Source of the DNA: JAVVVD01 sp964642795
Lineage (GTDB): Bacteria > Bacillota > Clostridia > Christensenellales > CAG-138
Length of the DNA: 39,441 bases
Direction: 5' to 3'
Assembly (NCBI GenBank): GCA_964642795.1
Contig: CAZXRQ010000009.1
Location: 1-39,441, forward strand
Shown here in pieces: positions 26,607-34,247 of the stretch. The position numbers were made by a program, and so were the translations under genes. The notes below the pieces were generated by a model, which worked only from the letters and a program-made list of their open reading frames with translations, did not search any database and was not told where the DNA came from. Every line of letters begins with the position of its first letter. Position 1 is the first letter of the stretch.

Positions 26607-28331
26607 ATGAACGATACGCGCCACGACAAAAAACCGGTCATCGAGTTTAAGGACTTTTCTTTTAAGTATAAGGTGCAGAGCGGCTATACCCTGCACGATA
26701 TAAACCTTACCATATACGAAGGCGAAAAGGTGCTAATTCTCGGCCCGTCCGGCAGCGGCAAGAGCACGCTGGCCAACTGTATAAACGGCCTCATTCCGTT
26801 TTCCTACCACGGCACTATGGACGGCGAGTGCAACGTCTGCGGCAGGCCCACCAAGGGGCTTTCGGTATTCAAGCTGTCCAAGGATGTAGGTACCGTGCTT
26901 CAGGACTCCGACGCACAGTTCGTCGGTCTGTCGGTGGGCGAGGATATAGCCTTTGCCATGGAAAACGACATGGTGCCGCGCCCGGAGATGCTTGAAAAAG
27001 TGCTGGGCTGCGCCACGGTGGTGGAGATGCAGAAGTTTCTCTCCGCCCTGCCATTCGACCTCTCCGGCGGCCAAAAACAGAAGGTCGCGCTGGCCGGCGT
27101 AATGATAAACGACGTAAACATACTGATTTTCGACGAGCCCCTCGCTGCGCTGGACCCGCAGATGGGCGTCACCACCATAGATCTAATAGACCGTATACAA
27201 AAGCGCAGCAACAGCACCGTCGTGATAGTTGAGCACCGCCTTGAGGACGTGCTCTACCGCCCGGTGGACCGTATAATACTTATGAGCGAGGGCCGCATAG
27301 TCGCGGACTCCACCCCCAACGAGCTGCTCACCGGGCCGCTGCTCCAGCAATACGGCATACGTGAGCCCTTGTACGTTACCGCCATGAAATACGCAGGGTG
27401 CTCCCTTACCAACGACACGCTGTGCGATATAGAAAATCTTGAGCTTACAGACGACGACGTATCAAAGCTGAAAGCCTTCCACGAGCAGCCCGCCGACGAG
27501 ATAGAGCCGCATTTGGGCGGCGCGGCCATACGGGTGGAGGGCGTATCCTTCGCATATACCAACGAGGACGTATTAAGCGATGTTTCGCTCACCGTGCGGC
27601 AGGGCGAAAGGATAGCCGTGGTAGGCAAAAACGGCGCCGGCAAAAGCACGCTGGCCCGGCTGATAACCGGCATAAGCCGGCCGCGCAAGGGCTGCATATA
27701 CCTAAACGGCGAAGACTATACCGCGCTTACCATCAAGGAGATAGCCGAGCGAGTGGGCTACGTAATGCAAAACCCAAATCAAATGCTGGTAAAGGATACC
27801 ATAAAGGCGGAGGTGGAGCTTGCGCTGAAGCTGCGCGATTATCCGCAGGAGGAGATAGACCGCCGCGTTAAGGATGTGCTTACCACCTGCGAGCTGTACA
27901 AGATGCGCTCGTGGCCTGTGGACGCGGTGAGCTACGGGCAGAAGAAGCGCATAACCATCGCCAGCATAATGGCGCTGGAGCCGGATGTAATAATACTTGA
28001 CGAGCCCACCGCCGGACAGGACTACAAGCACTATACCGATATAATCAACTTTATAAACAGGCTCAACAGCGAATACGGCAAGACCATCATCTTTATAACC
28101 CACGATATGCACCTTGCCATCGAAAATACCGACCGCGCGATAGTGTTTTCCGAGGGCAGGCTGATTGCGGACGACAGCGTGTTCTCCGTGCTGTCCAACG
28201 ACGACGTGATAAGCCGCGCCAACCTCAAGCAGACCTCCTTGTATACGCTTGCGCGCAAGCTGGGGCTGCCGCCGGAAAGCTTTATTGAGCATTTCATCCG
28301 CTACGAAAGGATGGTGGGCCACGATGAATAA
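26607..28331 (+). CDS. ECF transporter ATPase, two ABC domains fused (YkoD-like)
   Basis: The 574-residue protein contains both ATPases of an ECF module in one chain. Domain 1 has Walker A GPSGSGKST (46-54), signature LSGGQKQK, Walker B ILIFDEPLAALDP and the switch His in VEHR. Domain 2 has Walker A GKNGAGKST (340-348), a divergent signature VSYGQKKR, Walker B VIILDEPTAGQD and FITHD. A changed signature in the second half is common in this fused family. The start at 26607 has GGGAG about 7 bases upstream. The TAA overlaps the T-component ATG by 8 bases. It powers uptake of the S-component ligand. Confidence 0.92.
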   Translation: MNDTRHDKKPVIEFKDFSFKYKVQSGYTLHDINLTIYEGEKVLILGPSGSGKSTLANCINGLIPFSYHGTMDGECNVCGRPTKGLSVFKLSKDVGTVLQDSDAQFVGLSVGEDIAFAMENDMVPRPEMLEKVLGCATVVEMQKFLSALPFDLSGGQKQKVALAGVMINDVNILIFDEPLAALDPQMGVTTIDLIDRIQKRSNSTVVIVEHRLEDVLYRPVDRIILMSEGRIVADSTPNELLTGPLLQQYGIREPLYVTAMKYAGCSLTNDTLCDIENLELTDDDVSKLKAFHEQPADEIEPHLGGAAIRVEGVSFAYTNEDVLSDVSLTVRQGERIAVVGKNGAGKSTLARLITGISRPRKGCIYLNGEDYTALTIKEIAERVGYVMQNPNQMLVKDTIKAEVELALKLRDYPQEEIDRRVKDVLTTCELYKMRSWPVDAVSYGQKKRITIASIMALEPDVIILDEPTAGQDYKHYTDIINFINRLNSEYGKTIIFITHDMHLAIENTDRAIVFSEGRLIADDSVFSVLSNDDVISRANLKQTSLYTLARKLGLPPESFIEHFIRYERMVGHDE

Positions 28332-29214
28332 CCGCTTTGTCATAAGCTACTCGCCCGGCAATACGCCCATACACAAGCTAAACGGCGTTACCAAGGTGCT
28401 TATATTCATTACGATGACGGTATACGTCATAATGACGTTTGACGTGCGCGTGATGATACCCATGCTGCTTATCTGCATAGCGGGCGTTATCTCCATGCGT
28501 CCCAACTGGAAGCCGGTGCTGTTCATGCTGGGCTTTCTTACGGTGACGGCCGGAATAATCGGCAGCCTGATGCTGTTTCTTGTGGCAAGCGATTCCGCGC
28601 TTTCGTATGTAAGCAGTCATGAAACGGTGCTGATACGCTTTACCGAAAGGATATACATCTCCAAAGAACTGCTGTGGTACGGCGGGGCGATGTTTTTTAA
28701 ACGCGTATGCAGCTTTGCAGTGGCCATATTCTTCGTGCTTTCCATAACTCCCAGCGAGATAGCGGCCGGCTTCAACAAGATAGGTATGCCATATAAGATA
28801 TGCACGATAATATCCCTTGCGTTCCGCACGATACCCGACGTAGCGCGCGATTTCAACGATATCAAAAACTCGCTGCAGATGCGCGGCGTGGAGCTGGACT
28901 CCAAGCGCGTATCGCTGGGTAAAAAGCTCAAGCAGTACATACTGCTGCTGGTGCCGCTGATAATCTCCTCCTTCGGCAAGGTGGACAACATCGCAAACAG
29001 CATGGACCTGCGCGGCTTCGGCAAGCACAAAAAGCGCACCTGGTATTCCGAGCACCCGCCCACCCGCGGGGACTGGATAGCGCGGGGACTGCTGGTGCTG
29101 GCAGCGGGCTTTATCATCTTCTACATAATCTACTTCAGAAACATCCATCAGGCGCCTTTTGAGTACTGGTGCCCCTGGATAAATCAATACACCGGGGAGC
29201 TGATCGTAAAATGA
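28324..29214 (+). CDS. ECF transporter transmembrane (T) component
   Basis: EcfT couples ATP hydrolysis to toppling of the S component. The 296-residue protein has several N-terminal transmembrane helices and a cytoplasmic coupling region with the two conserved Arg-Gly motifs, QMRGVEL (185-191) and DLRGFGK (228-234), that contact the ATPases. A final transmembrane helix lies at about 248-270. Its start overlaps the ATPase gene and its TGA overlaps the amidohydrolase ATG, so A, T and the enzyme are translated as a coupled set. Confidence 0.92.
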   Translation: MNNRFVISYSPGNTPIHKLNGVTKVLIFITMTVYVIMTFDVRVMIPMLLICIAGVISMRPNWKPVLFMLGFLTVTAGIIGSLMLFLVASDSALSYVSSHETVLIRFTERIYISKELLWYGGAMFFKRVCSFAVAIFFVLSITPSEIAAGFNKIGMPYKICTIISLAFRTIPDVARDFNDIKNSLQMRGVELDSKRVSLGKKLKQYILLLVPLIISSFGKVDNIANSMDLRGFGKHKKRTWYSEHPPTRGDWIARGLLVLAAGFIIFYIIYFRNIHQAPFEYWCPWINQYTGELIVK

Positions 29215-29972
29215 GCTATCCGCATTTTGTAGTACATGTACCGCACAGCTCGCTGTACATACCGGACAAATACCGCGAGGGCATACTCATAAGCGACGCG
29301 GCGCTACGGCGCGACCAATACCGCATGACGGACGGCTTTTGCGACGAGCTTTTTTCGGGCGTGGCGGAGGAGAAATGCTTGATAGTCTCCCCTATAAGCC
29401 GCCTTGCCTGCGATGTGGAGCGCTTCCGCGACGATGCGCAGGAGCCTATGGCAAGGCTGGGGATGGGGCTGATGTATACCCGTACAGTATTCCAGCGCAG
29501 GCTGCGCCGCTATGATGAAGCACTGCGAAACGATGTTTTGCGCGAGTATTATGACCCGCACCATGCGCGCCTTACCGCAGCGGTGGACGCCGCGCTTGAC
29601 GCCTGCGGCCGCTGCACCATATTGGACGGGCACTCCTTTAACTCCCGCATACCGTTCAAGACGGACTGCATATTCAGCATGCCTGACTTTTGCGTGGGTA
29701 CGGATGATTATCACACCCCGCCCGAATTGCGCGACGCGCTGGTGGAATCGGTAAAGCGTATGGGGTTTACCGTACGGGTAAACAGCCCGTTTTCCGGCAG
29801 CATAACCCCAATGAAGTATTATGGCAGTGATAAGCGCGTAAGCTCCGTCATGATAGAGGTCAACCGCCGGCTGTACATGGACGAAAAGCATTTTGCCAAA
29901 ACGGACGGCTTTGAGCATACCAAAGCGGTCTGCATGGAGCTTATGCGGGTTGCGGCGGAATTTGACGCATAG
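29211..29972 (+). CDS. N-formylglutamate amidohydrolase family enzyme
   Basis: The 253-residue protein carries the family landmarks: HVPHSS (9-14) and DVERFRDD (68-75) as likely metal/substrate residues, YYDPHHARL (113-121), DGHSF (139-143), NSPFSG (191-196) and EVNRRLYMDE (216-225). Known members hydrolyse N-formylglutamate in histidine degradation, but no hut genes are nearby. The gene overlaps ecfT by 4 bases (ATGA), so it is part of the uptake operon. I infer that it may act on the imported compound or a derivative, for example removing an N-acyl group. It ends in TAG. Confidence 0.85.
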   Translation: MSYPHFVVHVPHSSLYIPDKYREGILISDAALRRDQYRMTDGFCDELFSGVAEEKCLIVSPISRLACDVERFRDDAQEPMARLGMGLMYTRTVFQRRLRRYDEALRNDVLREYYDPHHARLTAAVDAALDACGRCTILDGHSFNSRIPFKTDCIFSMPDFCVGTDDYHTPPELRDALVESVKRMGFTVRVNSPFSGSITPMKYYGSDKRVSSVMIEVNRRLYMDEKHFAKTDGFEHTKAVCMELMRVAAEFDA

Positions 29973-30018
29973 CGATAAATTTTCTGCGCTGTTTACCGTT
30001 TCTTCACACTTTTGCATC

Positions 30019-30046
30019 TTGCATTGCGCATTAAGTACAGTATAAT
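30019..30046 (+). promoter_or_regulatory. Promoter of the LCP gene
   Basis: TTGCAT (30019-30024), a 16-base spacer and a perfect TATAAT (30041-30046) lie about 70 bases before the GTG start. No terminator was found after the amidohydrolase, so readthrough from upstream is possible. Confidence 0.7.
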
Positions 30047-30116
30047 CAGCATGTGAATGAGGCAGGCTGGTTTTAAGCGCACTTAAGCGCGGCAACTGCC
30101 CGGAACGGAGCATACG

Positions 30117-31349
30117 GTGGAAAGCACAAAGAAGAAAACTCGCAAAAGATCCAAGCTGTGGCTTTGGATATTGTTGGCGGTACTGCTTATCGCAGCCATA
30201 TTCGGGGTAAAGTTTTGGTATGATATTAACAACCCGTCGAATCTGTTCGACAGCCCGCCCCTGCCCACTGAAGCGCCGGAGGCGGCGGCCGCTACCGAGA
30301 CCGACGCGACCCCCACACCTACCGCCGAGCCCACCCCTACCCCGAATCCCGAGGACGTGCTGTTACCCCAGAGCGACCTTGATTTTATGCACAACCGCGT
30401 AAACATACTGCTGCTCGGCATAGACGAGAGTACCGAACGTGAGGACTGGGGCAGCTTCCGCACGGATACGATGATACTTGTCAGCATCAACTTCGACGAC
30501 AACTCCGTGGACATGATAAGCGTTCCGCGCGACAGCTTCGTTAAGCTGTACACCGCAAACGGCTCGCTGTGCAGCGAGACCGAGCCGTACGGCAAGATCA
30601 ATTCCGCGTTTTCCAAGGGCGGCGGCGCGCAGAAGAACGGCTACGGCTACGCCATGACCACCGTAAGCAAGCTGATGGGAGGCATACCCGTAGGCTACTA
30701 TGTATGCGTCAACATGAATGCGGTAAAGGCTGTTGTGGACGCGATGGGCGGCGTAGACTACGACGTGGATGTGCTTATAGAGATGAACGGCCGCACCCTG
30801 GAGACCGGCTATCAGCATCTTGACGGCCAGCAGGTGCTGGACTACTGCCGTATGCGCCACGCGGACAGCGACCTGCATCGCATAGACCGCCAGCAGCGTA
30901 TGCTAATGGCGATACTTTCACAGCTTAAATCCTCCGGCCAGATAGCCAACATCCCCAGCATATACAGCGCGCTTCAGGCAAACATCGCCACCAACCTCAG
31001 CTTTGCGCAGATATCCTCGCTGGCGCTTATCGCCTCGCGCATGGATATGGAGGATCTGTCCCGCTATACCGTGGAGGCCACCGGCGTCATCATAGACGAA
31101 AAATCCTGCCTTGCAGTATACGCAAGCAGGCTTAAAGAGCTTGTTTACGACGTTTTCGGCGTTAAGGTCACGATAGACCCCGAGATAGACGCAGAATATA
31201 TAAAGACCGTTATAGCCCCCAGCTATGGAACCGTCACCGACGCCACGGTTCCGTATACCATCGCCGGCTATGACGAAAACGGCGCGGTCTACTATTACGA
31301 CGAAAACGGCAATTTGATCATATCCTACGAAACGCCTGCGCCGAATTGA
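30117..31349 (+). CDS. LytR-CpsA-Psr (LCP) family cell-wall glycopolymer ligase
   Basis: LCP proteins attach teichoic acids or capsule polymers from lipid carriers to peptidoglycan outside the membrane. The 410-residue protein has a basic N-terminus, one transmembrane helix (about 14-32), a Pro/Thr/Ala-rich linker (46-80) and the LCP domain with FRTDTMILVSI (114-124; R115, D117), VPRDS (136-140) and the RIDRQQRML segment. The C-terminal part (about 300-410) is unassigned. GTG is the start because GGAG lies 6 bases upstream. It supports a Gram-positive cell envelope. Confidence 0.9.
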   Translation: MESTKKKTRKRSKLWLWILLAVLLIAAIFGVKFWYDINNPSNLFDSPPLPTEAPEAAAATETDATPTPTAEPTPTPNPEDVLLPQSDLDFMHNRVNILLLGIDESTEREDWGSFRTDTMILVSINFDDNSVDMISVPRDSFVKLYTANGSLCSETEPYGKINSAFSKGGGAQKNGYGYAMTTVSKLMGGIPVGYYVCVNMNAVKAVVDAMGGVDYDVDVLIEMNGRTLETGYQHLDGQQVLDYCRMRHADSDLHRIDRQQRMLMAILSQLKSSGQIANIPSIYSALQANIATNLSFAQISSLALIASRMDMEDLSRYTVEATGVIIDEKSCLAVYASRLKELVYDVFGVKVTIDPEIDAEYIKTVIAPSYGTVTDATVPYTIAGYDENGAVYYYDENGNLIISYETPAPN

Positions 31350-31359
31350 GCCTTTGTAA

Positions 31360-31388
31360 TTGACAGCCCCGCCTGCATATGATATCGT
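31360..31388 (+). promoter_or_regulatory. Promoter of the riboswitch/ATPase transcript
   Basis: A perfect TTGACA (31360-31365), a 17-base spacer and TATCGT (31383-31388) with TG one base upstream precede the riboswitch. A second weaker candidate (TTGACG at 31419-31424) would start inside the aptamer and is less likely. Confidence 0.6.
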
Positions 31389-31440
31389 ACGGGTATTCTC
31401 TTTGCACTGCATTACGTCTTGACGGACGCGCGATCAACAG

Positions 31441-31564
31441 TACAAACTGAGCAGGCGATGCGCTTCTTATACGGGGCGCATGGGGCCGGGCCCATAAGGG
31501 CAGCGGATAGGCGTATTATGCGCACATCTGCGGGACAGTTGGTTGTTCCGCAGATGTGTTTTTT
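31441..31564 (+). promoter_or_regulatory. NiCo (czcD) metal riboswitch with terminator
   Basis: The leader matches the NiCo/czcD RNA I know: CTGAGCAGGC (31447-31456), ATG and CAT arms, GCATGGGGCCGGGCCC (31478-31493), GGGCAGCGG, GCACATCTG and GGGACAGTT (31532-31540). The aptamer's last segment overlaps a terminator with a perfect 11-bp stem (CACATCTGCGG at 31523-31533, CCGCAGATGTG at 31548-31558) and TTTTTT (31559-31564). Metal binding should hold the strand in the aptamer and prevent termination, an ON switch for the P-type ATPase. The RNA was first described as sensing Ni2+/Co2+ and later work argued for Fe2+. The gap 31350-31653 contains this, its promoter and the ribosome binding site (AAGGAGG), and no gene. 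Confidence 0.9.
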
Positions 31565-31653
31565 CATATCGGTGAAGAATACACAACTGCGTCAGCGGAA
31601 AAAACATTGCAGACGGCATTGAGCTATCTCAAACTTTAAGGAGGTAACTTTTT

Positions 31654-34161
31654 ATGGCCGACCCCAAATACGGAGGACTTTCCTCATCGCAGGTACCGGA
31701 GCTGCAAAAGCAGTACGGCAAAAATCTGCTTACGCCCGAAACAAAGCACAGCTTCATAAAAAAAGCGCTGCACATCATCGCGGAGCCGATGTTTCTGCTG
31801 CTGCTGGCTGCGGCGGTGATATACTTTGTGCTGGGCGAGCCGCGCGACGGTGCGATAATGCTGGTGTTCGTTCTGGCGGTAATCAGCATAGACATTATCC
31901 AGGAATGGAAGACCGACAGGACGCTCTCGGCGCTAAAGGAGCTTTCCGCGCCGCATGTGGCGGTTATGCGCGACGGGCGCGAGCAAAGCATAAAAAGCGA
32001 GGAGCTAGTCCCCGGCGACCTTATGCTGCTATATGAAGGAGTGAAGATCCCCGCCGACGGCACGGTGGTGTACTGCGCCGACCTGTGCGTAGATGAATCC
32101 ACGCTCACCGGCGAGGCGGAGGGCGTATGGAAGCTGCCAGAAGGCGAGGCGGTATCGGACGGCTACTGGAGAAAAGACCGCTGCTACGCCGGCACGCTGG
32201 TAACGCAGGGCACGGCAGGGGTACGCGTTGAGCACATCGGCGCAGCCACCGAGTACGGCCGCATCGGAGAGCGCATAGCACAGGCCCCGGACCGCCCCAC
32301 CCCGCTGGAAAAGCAGACCGCAAAGCTTGTAAAGACCTGCGCCGTGATAGCCATTGCGCTGTTGGCGCTGGTGGCGCTGGTAACGTTTATAAACCTGTCC
32401 GGCCTCGAGCTGAAGCAGCGGCTTATTGAAAGCACGCTCGCCGGCATAACGCTTGCAATGGCGATGATACCCGAGGAGTTCCCCGTGATAATGGCGGTAT
32501 TCCTCAGCATGGGTGCATGGCGGCTGGCGCGCAAGAATTCGCTGGTGCGCAGGCTGTCCTCCGTGGAAACGCTGGGCGCCGTCAGCGTGCTGTGCGTGGA
32601 TAAAACCGGCACCATAACCGAAAATCGCATGAGCGTACACGAGATATGGGCGGTGTCGGACGAGGACACGCTGGTGGAAACCATGGGCCTGGGCTGCGAA
32701 ACAGACGCCTACGACCCCATGGAAAAGGCCATGCTCACATACTGCGAAAAGCGCGGCGTGCCGAAGGCGCACCTGTTCGGCGGTGAGCTTGCGCATGAGT
32801 ACGCGTTCACCAACGAGCTGAAGATGATGGGCCATGTCTGGCTGCACGACGGCGAGCTGCTTGCCGCCTGCAAAGGCTCGCCGGAACGCATACTGGATAT
32901 ATGCGCGCTTACCGATGCCGCGCGCGCTGAAGCAGACTCCCGCGCAGAGGATATGGCGCGGCGCGGCCTGCGTGTGATAGCAGTGGGCATACAGCGCTTT
33001 GCCAACGCGGAGGAAATCCCGGAGGAGATAACCGGCTGCGAGCTTACGCTGCTGGGGCTGGTAGGTCTTGAGGATCCGCCGCGTGAAGGCGTGAAGCGGG
33101 ATATAGCGGTATGCGCCGAAGCGGGCGTGCGCGTGGTGATGATAACCGGCGACAACGGGATTACGGCTTCGGCGATAGCTCGTCAGGTGGGCATAGAACA
33201 CTCTAACAGCATAATAACCGGCGATATGCTTTCCGCCATGAGCGACGACGAGTTGAAGGAACGTGTAAAGCACACCAACGTATTCTCCCGCGTGATACCG
33301 GAGCACAAGCTGCGCATAGTAAAGGCCCTGCGCGAAAACGGCGAGGTGGTCGCCATGACCGGCGACGGCGTAAACGACGCACCCGCTTTGAAGTATGCCG
33401 ACATCGGCGTGGCCATGGGTATGCGCGGCAGCGAGGTTGCCCGTGAGGCGGCCGACCTGATACTTATGGACGACAACTTCTCCACCATAGTGGACACCGT
33501 GCGTGACGGCCGCCGTATATACGACAATATTAGAAAGGCTGTGGGATATGTATTCAGCATACACATACCCATCGCGCTTGCTTCGCTGCTTGCGCCCATG
33601 CTGGGCGTCCCTACGGCGTCGCTGTTTCTGCTGCCGCTGCATGTGGTGCTGCTGGAGCTTATAATCGACCCCACCTGCTCTGTTGTGCTGGAGCGCCAGC
33701 CCGCGGAAACCAGCATAATGCAGCGCCCTCCCCGCGATCCCAACGAAAAACTGCTTCCGGCAAGCGGTCTGCTAAAAAGCGTGGTACAGGGGCTAATGAT
33801 GTTTATCGCAAGCTTCGGGCTTTACTATGCTGCGCTCTGCCGTACCGGGGACGCCGCGCTTGCACGCAGCCTTGGGCTTTCGGTGCTGGCAATAGCCAAC
33901 CTGCTGCTGGTAAACGTAAACAGCTCCGAGATTATGCCTGTGTGGCGCTCTGTGGGCCTGCTTATAAAGGATAAGGTGATGTGGCTCACCGCAGGCGGCA
34001 CCATGGCGGGGCTTATCGCCGCGCTGTATACGCCGCTTAACGGCCTGCTGAAGCTCTCGCCGCTGTCCATAGGCCAGCTTGGGCTGACGCTGGGCGTGGC
34101 CGCCGCGGCCGTGCTGTGGTATGAGATAGTCAAGGCGGTAAAGCGCCGCAAGCTCGGTTGA
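31654..34161 (+). CDS. P-type metal cation-transporting ATPase
   Basis: The 835-residue protein has the P-type core: DESTLTGE (147-154), DKTGTITEN with the phosphorylated Asp at 316, and GDGVNDAP near 570, with about ten membrane helices and a cation ATPase N-terminal domain (LSSSQVPELQKQYGKN). Overall shape is that of P2 (calcium-pump-like) ATPases. The ion-site motif in helix 4 reads PEEFP (273-277) rather than the PEGLP of calcium pumps, so a different ion is likely. The NiCo-type riboswitch directly upstream points to efflux of a divalent transition metal (Ni, Co or Fe). AAGGAGG lies 9 bases before the ATG. Confidence 0.92.
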   Translation: MADPKYGGLSSSQVPELQKQYGKNLLTPETKHSFIKKALHIIAEPMFLLLLAAAVIYFVLGEPRDGAIMLVFVLAVISIDIIQEWKTDRTLSALKELSAPHVAVMRDGREQSIKSEELVPGDLMLLYEGVKIPADGTVVYCADLCVDESTLTGEAEGVWKLPEGEAVSDGYWRKDRCYAGTLVTQGTAGVRVEHIGAATEYGRIGERIAQAPDRPTPLEKQTAKLVKTCAVIAIALLALVALVTFINLSGLELKQRLIESTLAGITLAMAMIPEEFPVIMAVFLSMGAWRLARKNSLVRRLSSVETLGAVSVLCVDKTGTITENRMSVHEIWAVSDEDTLVETMGLGCETDAYDPMEKAMLTYCEKRGVPKAHLFGGELAHEYAFTNELKMMGHVWLHDGELLAACKGSPERILDICALTDAARAEADSRAEDMARRGLRVIAVGIQRFANAEEIPEEITGCELTLLGLVGLEDPPREGVKRDIAVCAEAGVRVVMITGDNGITASAIARQVGIEHSNSIITGDMLSAMSDDELKERVKHTNVFSRVIPEHKLRIVKALRENGEVVAMTGDGVNDAPALKYADIGVAMGMRGSEVAREAADLILMDDNFSTIVDTVRDGRRIYDNIRKAVGYVFSIHIPIALASLLAPMLGVPTASLFLLPLHVVLLELIIDPTCSVVLERQPAETSIMQRPPRDPNEKLLPASGLLKSVVQGLMMFIASFGLYYAALCRTGDAALARSLGLSVLAIANLLLVNVNSSEIMPVWRSVGLLIKDKVMWLTAGGTMAGLIAALYTPLNGLLKLSPLSIGQLGLTLGVAAAAVLWYEIVKAVKRRKLG

Positions 34162-34185
34162 CGCAGCAGCAGTCCAGGGTATAAA
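34158..34185 (+). promoter_or_regulatory. Promoter of mttB
   Basis: TTGACG (34158-34163, overlapping the ATPase stop), a 16-base spacer and TATAAA (34180-34185) lie about 62 bases before the mttB start. Confidence 0.6.
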
Positions 34186-34206
34186 ATGTATTAGTATTCT
34201 ATACCC
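34177..34206 (+). promoter_or_regulatory. Operator-like inverted repeat at the mttB promoter
   Basis: GGGTATA (34177-34183) and TATACCC (34200-34206) form a perfect 7+16+7 inverted repeat that covers the -10 hexamer and the predicted transcription start, a natural place for a repressor to sit. Confidence 0.5.
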
Positions 34207-34247
34207 TTACAAAGCATGCACAATCGAATATCCGAAAGGAGGGGCAA

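Noticed and set aside
31419..31622. 67-codon plus-strand ORF before the P-type ATPase
   Set aside because: It overlaps the riboswitch and its terminator and has no ribosome binding site or protein-like sequence.
32029..33642. 537-codon minus-strand ORF opposite the ATPase
   Set aside because: It is a shadow of the GC-rich ATPase codons; it is rich in His/Arg/Tyr/Gly with no family motif.
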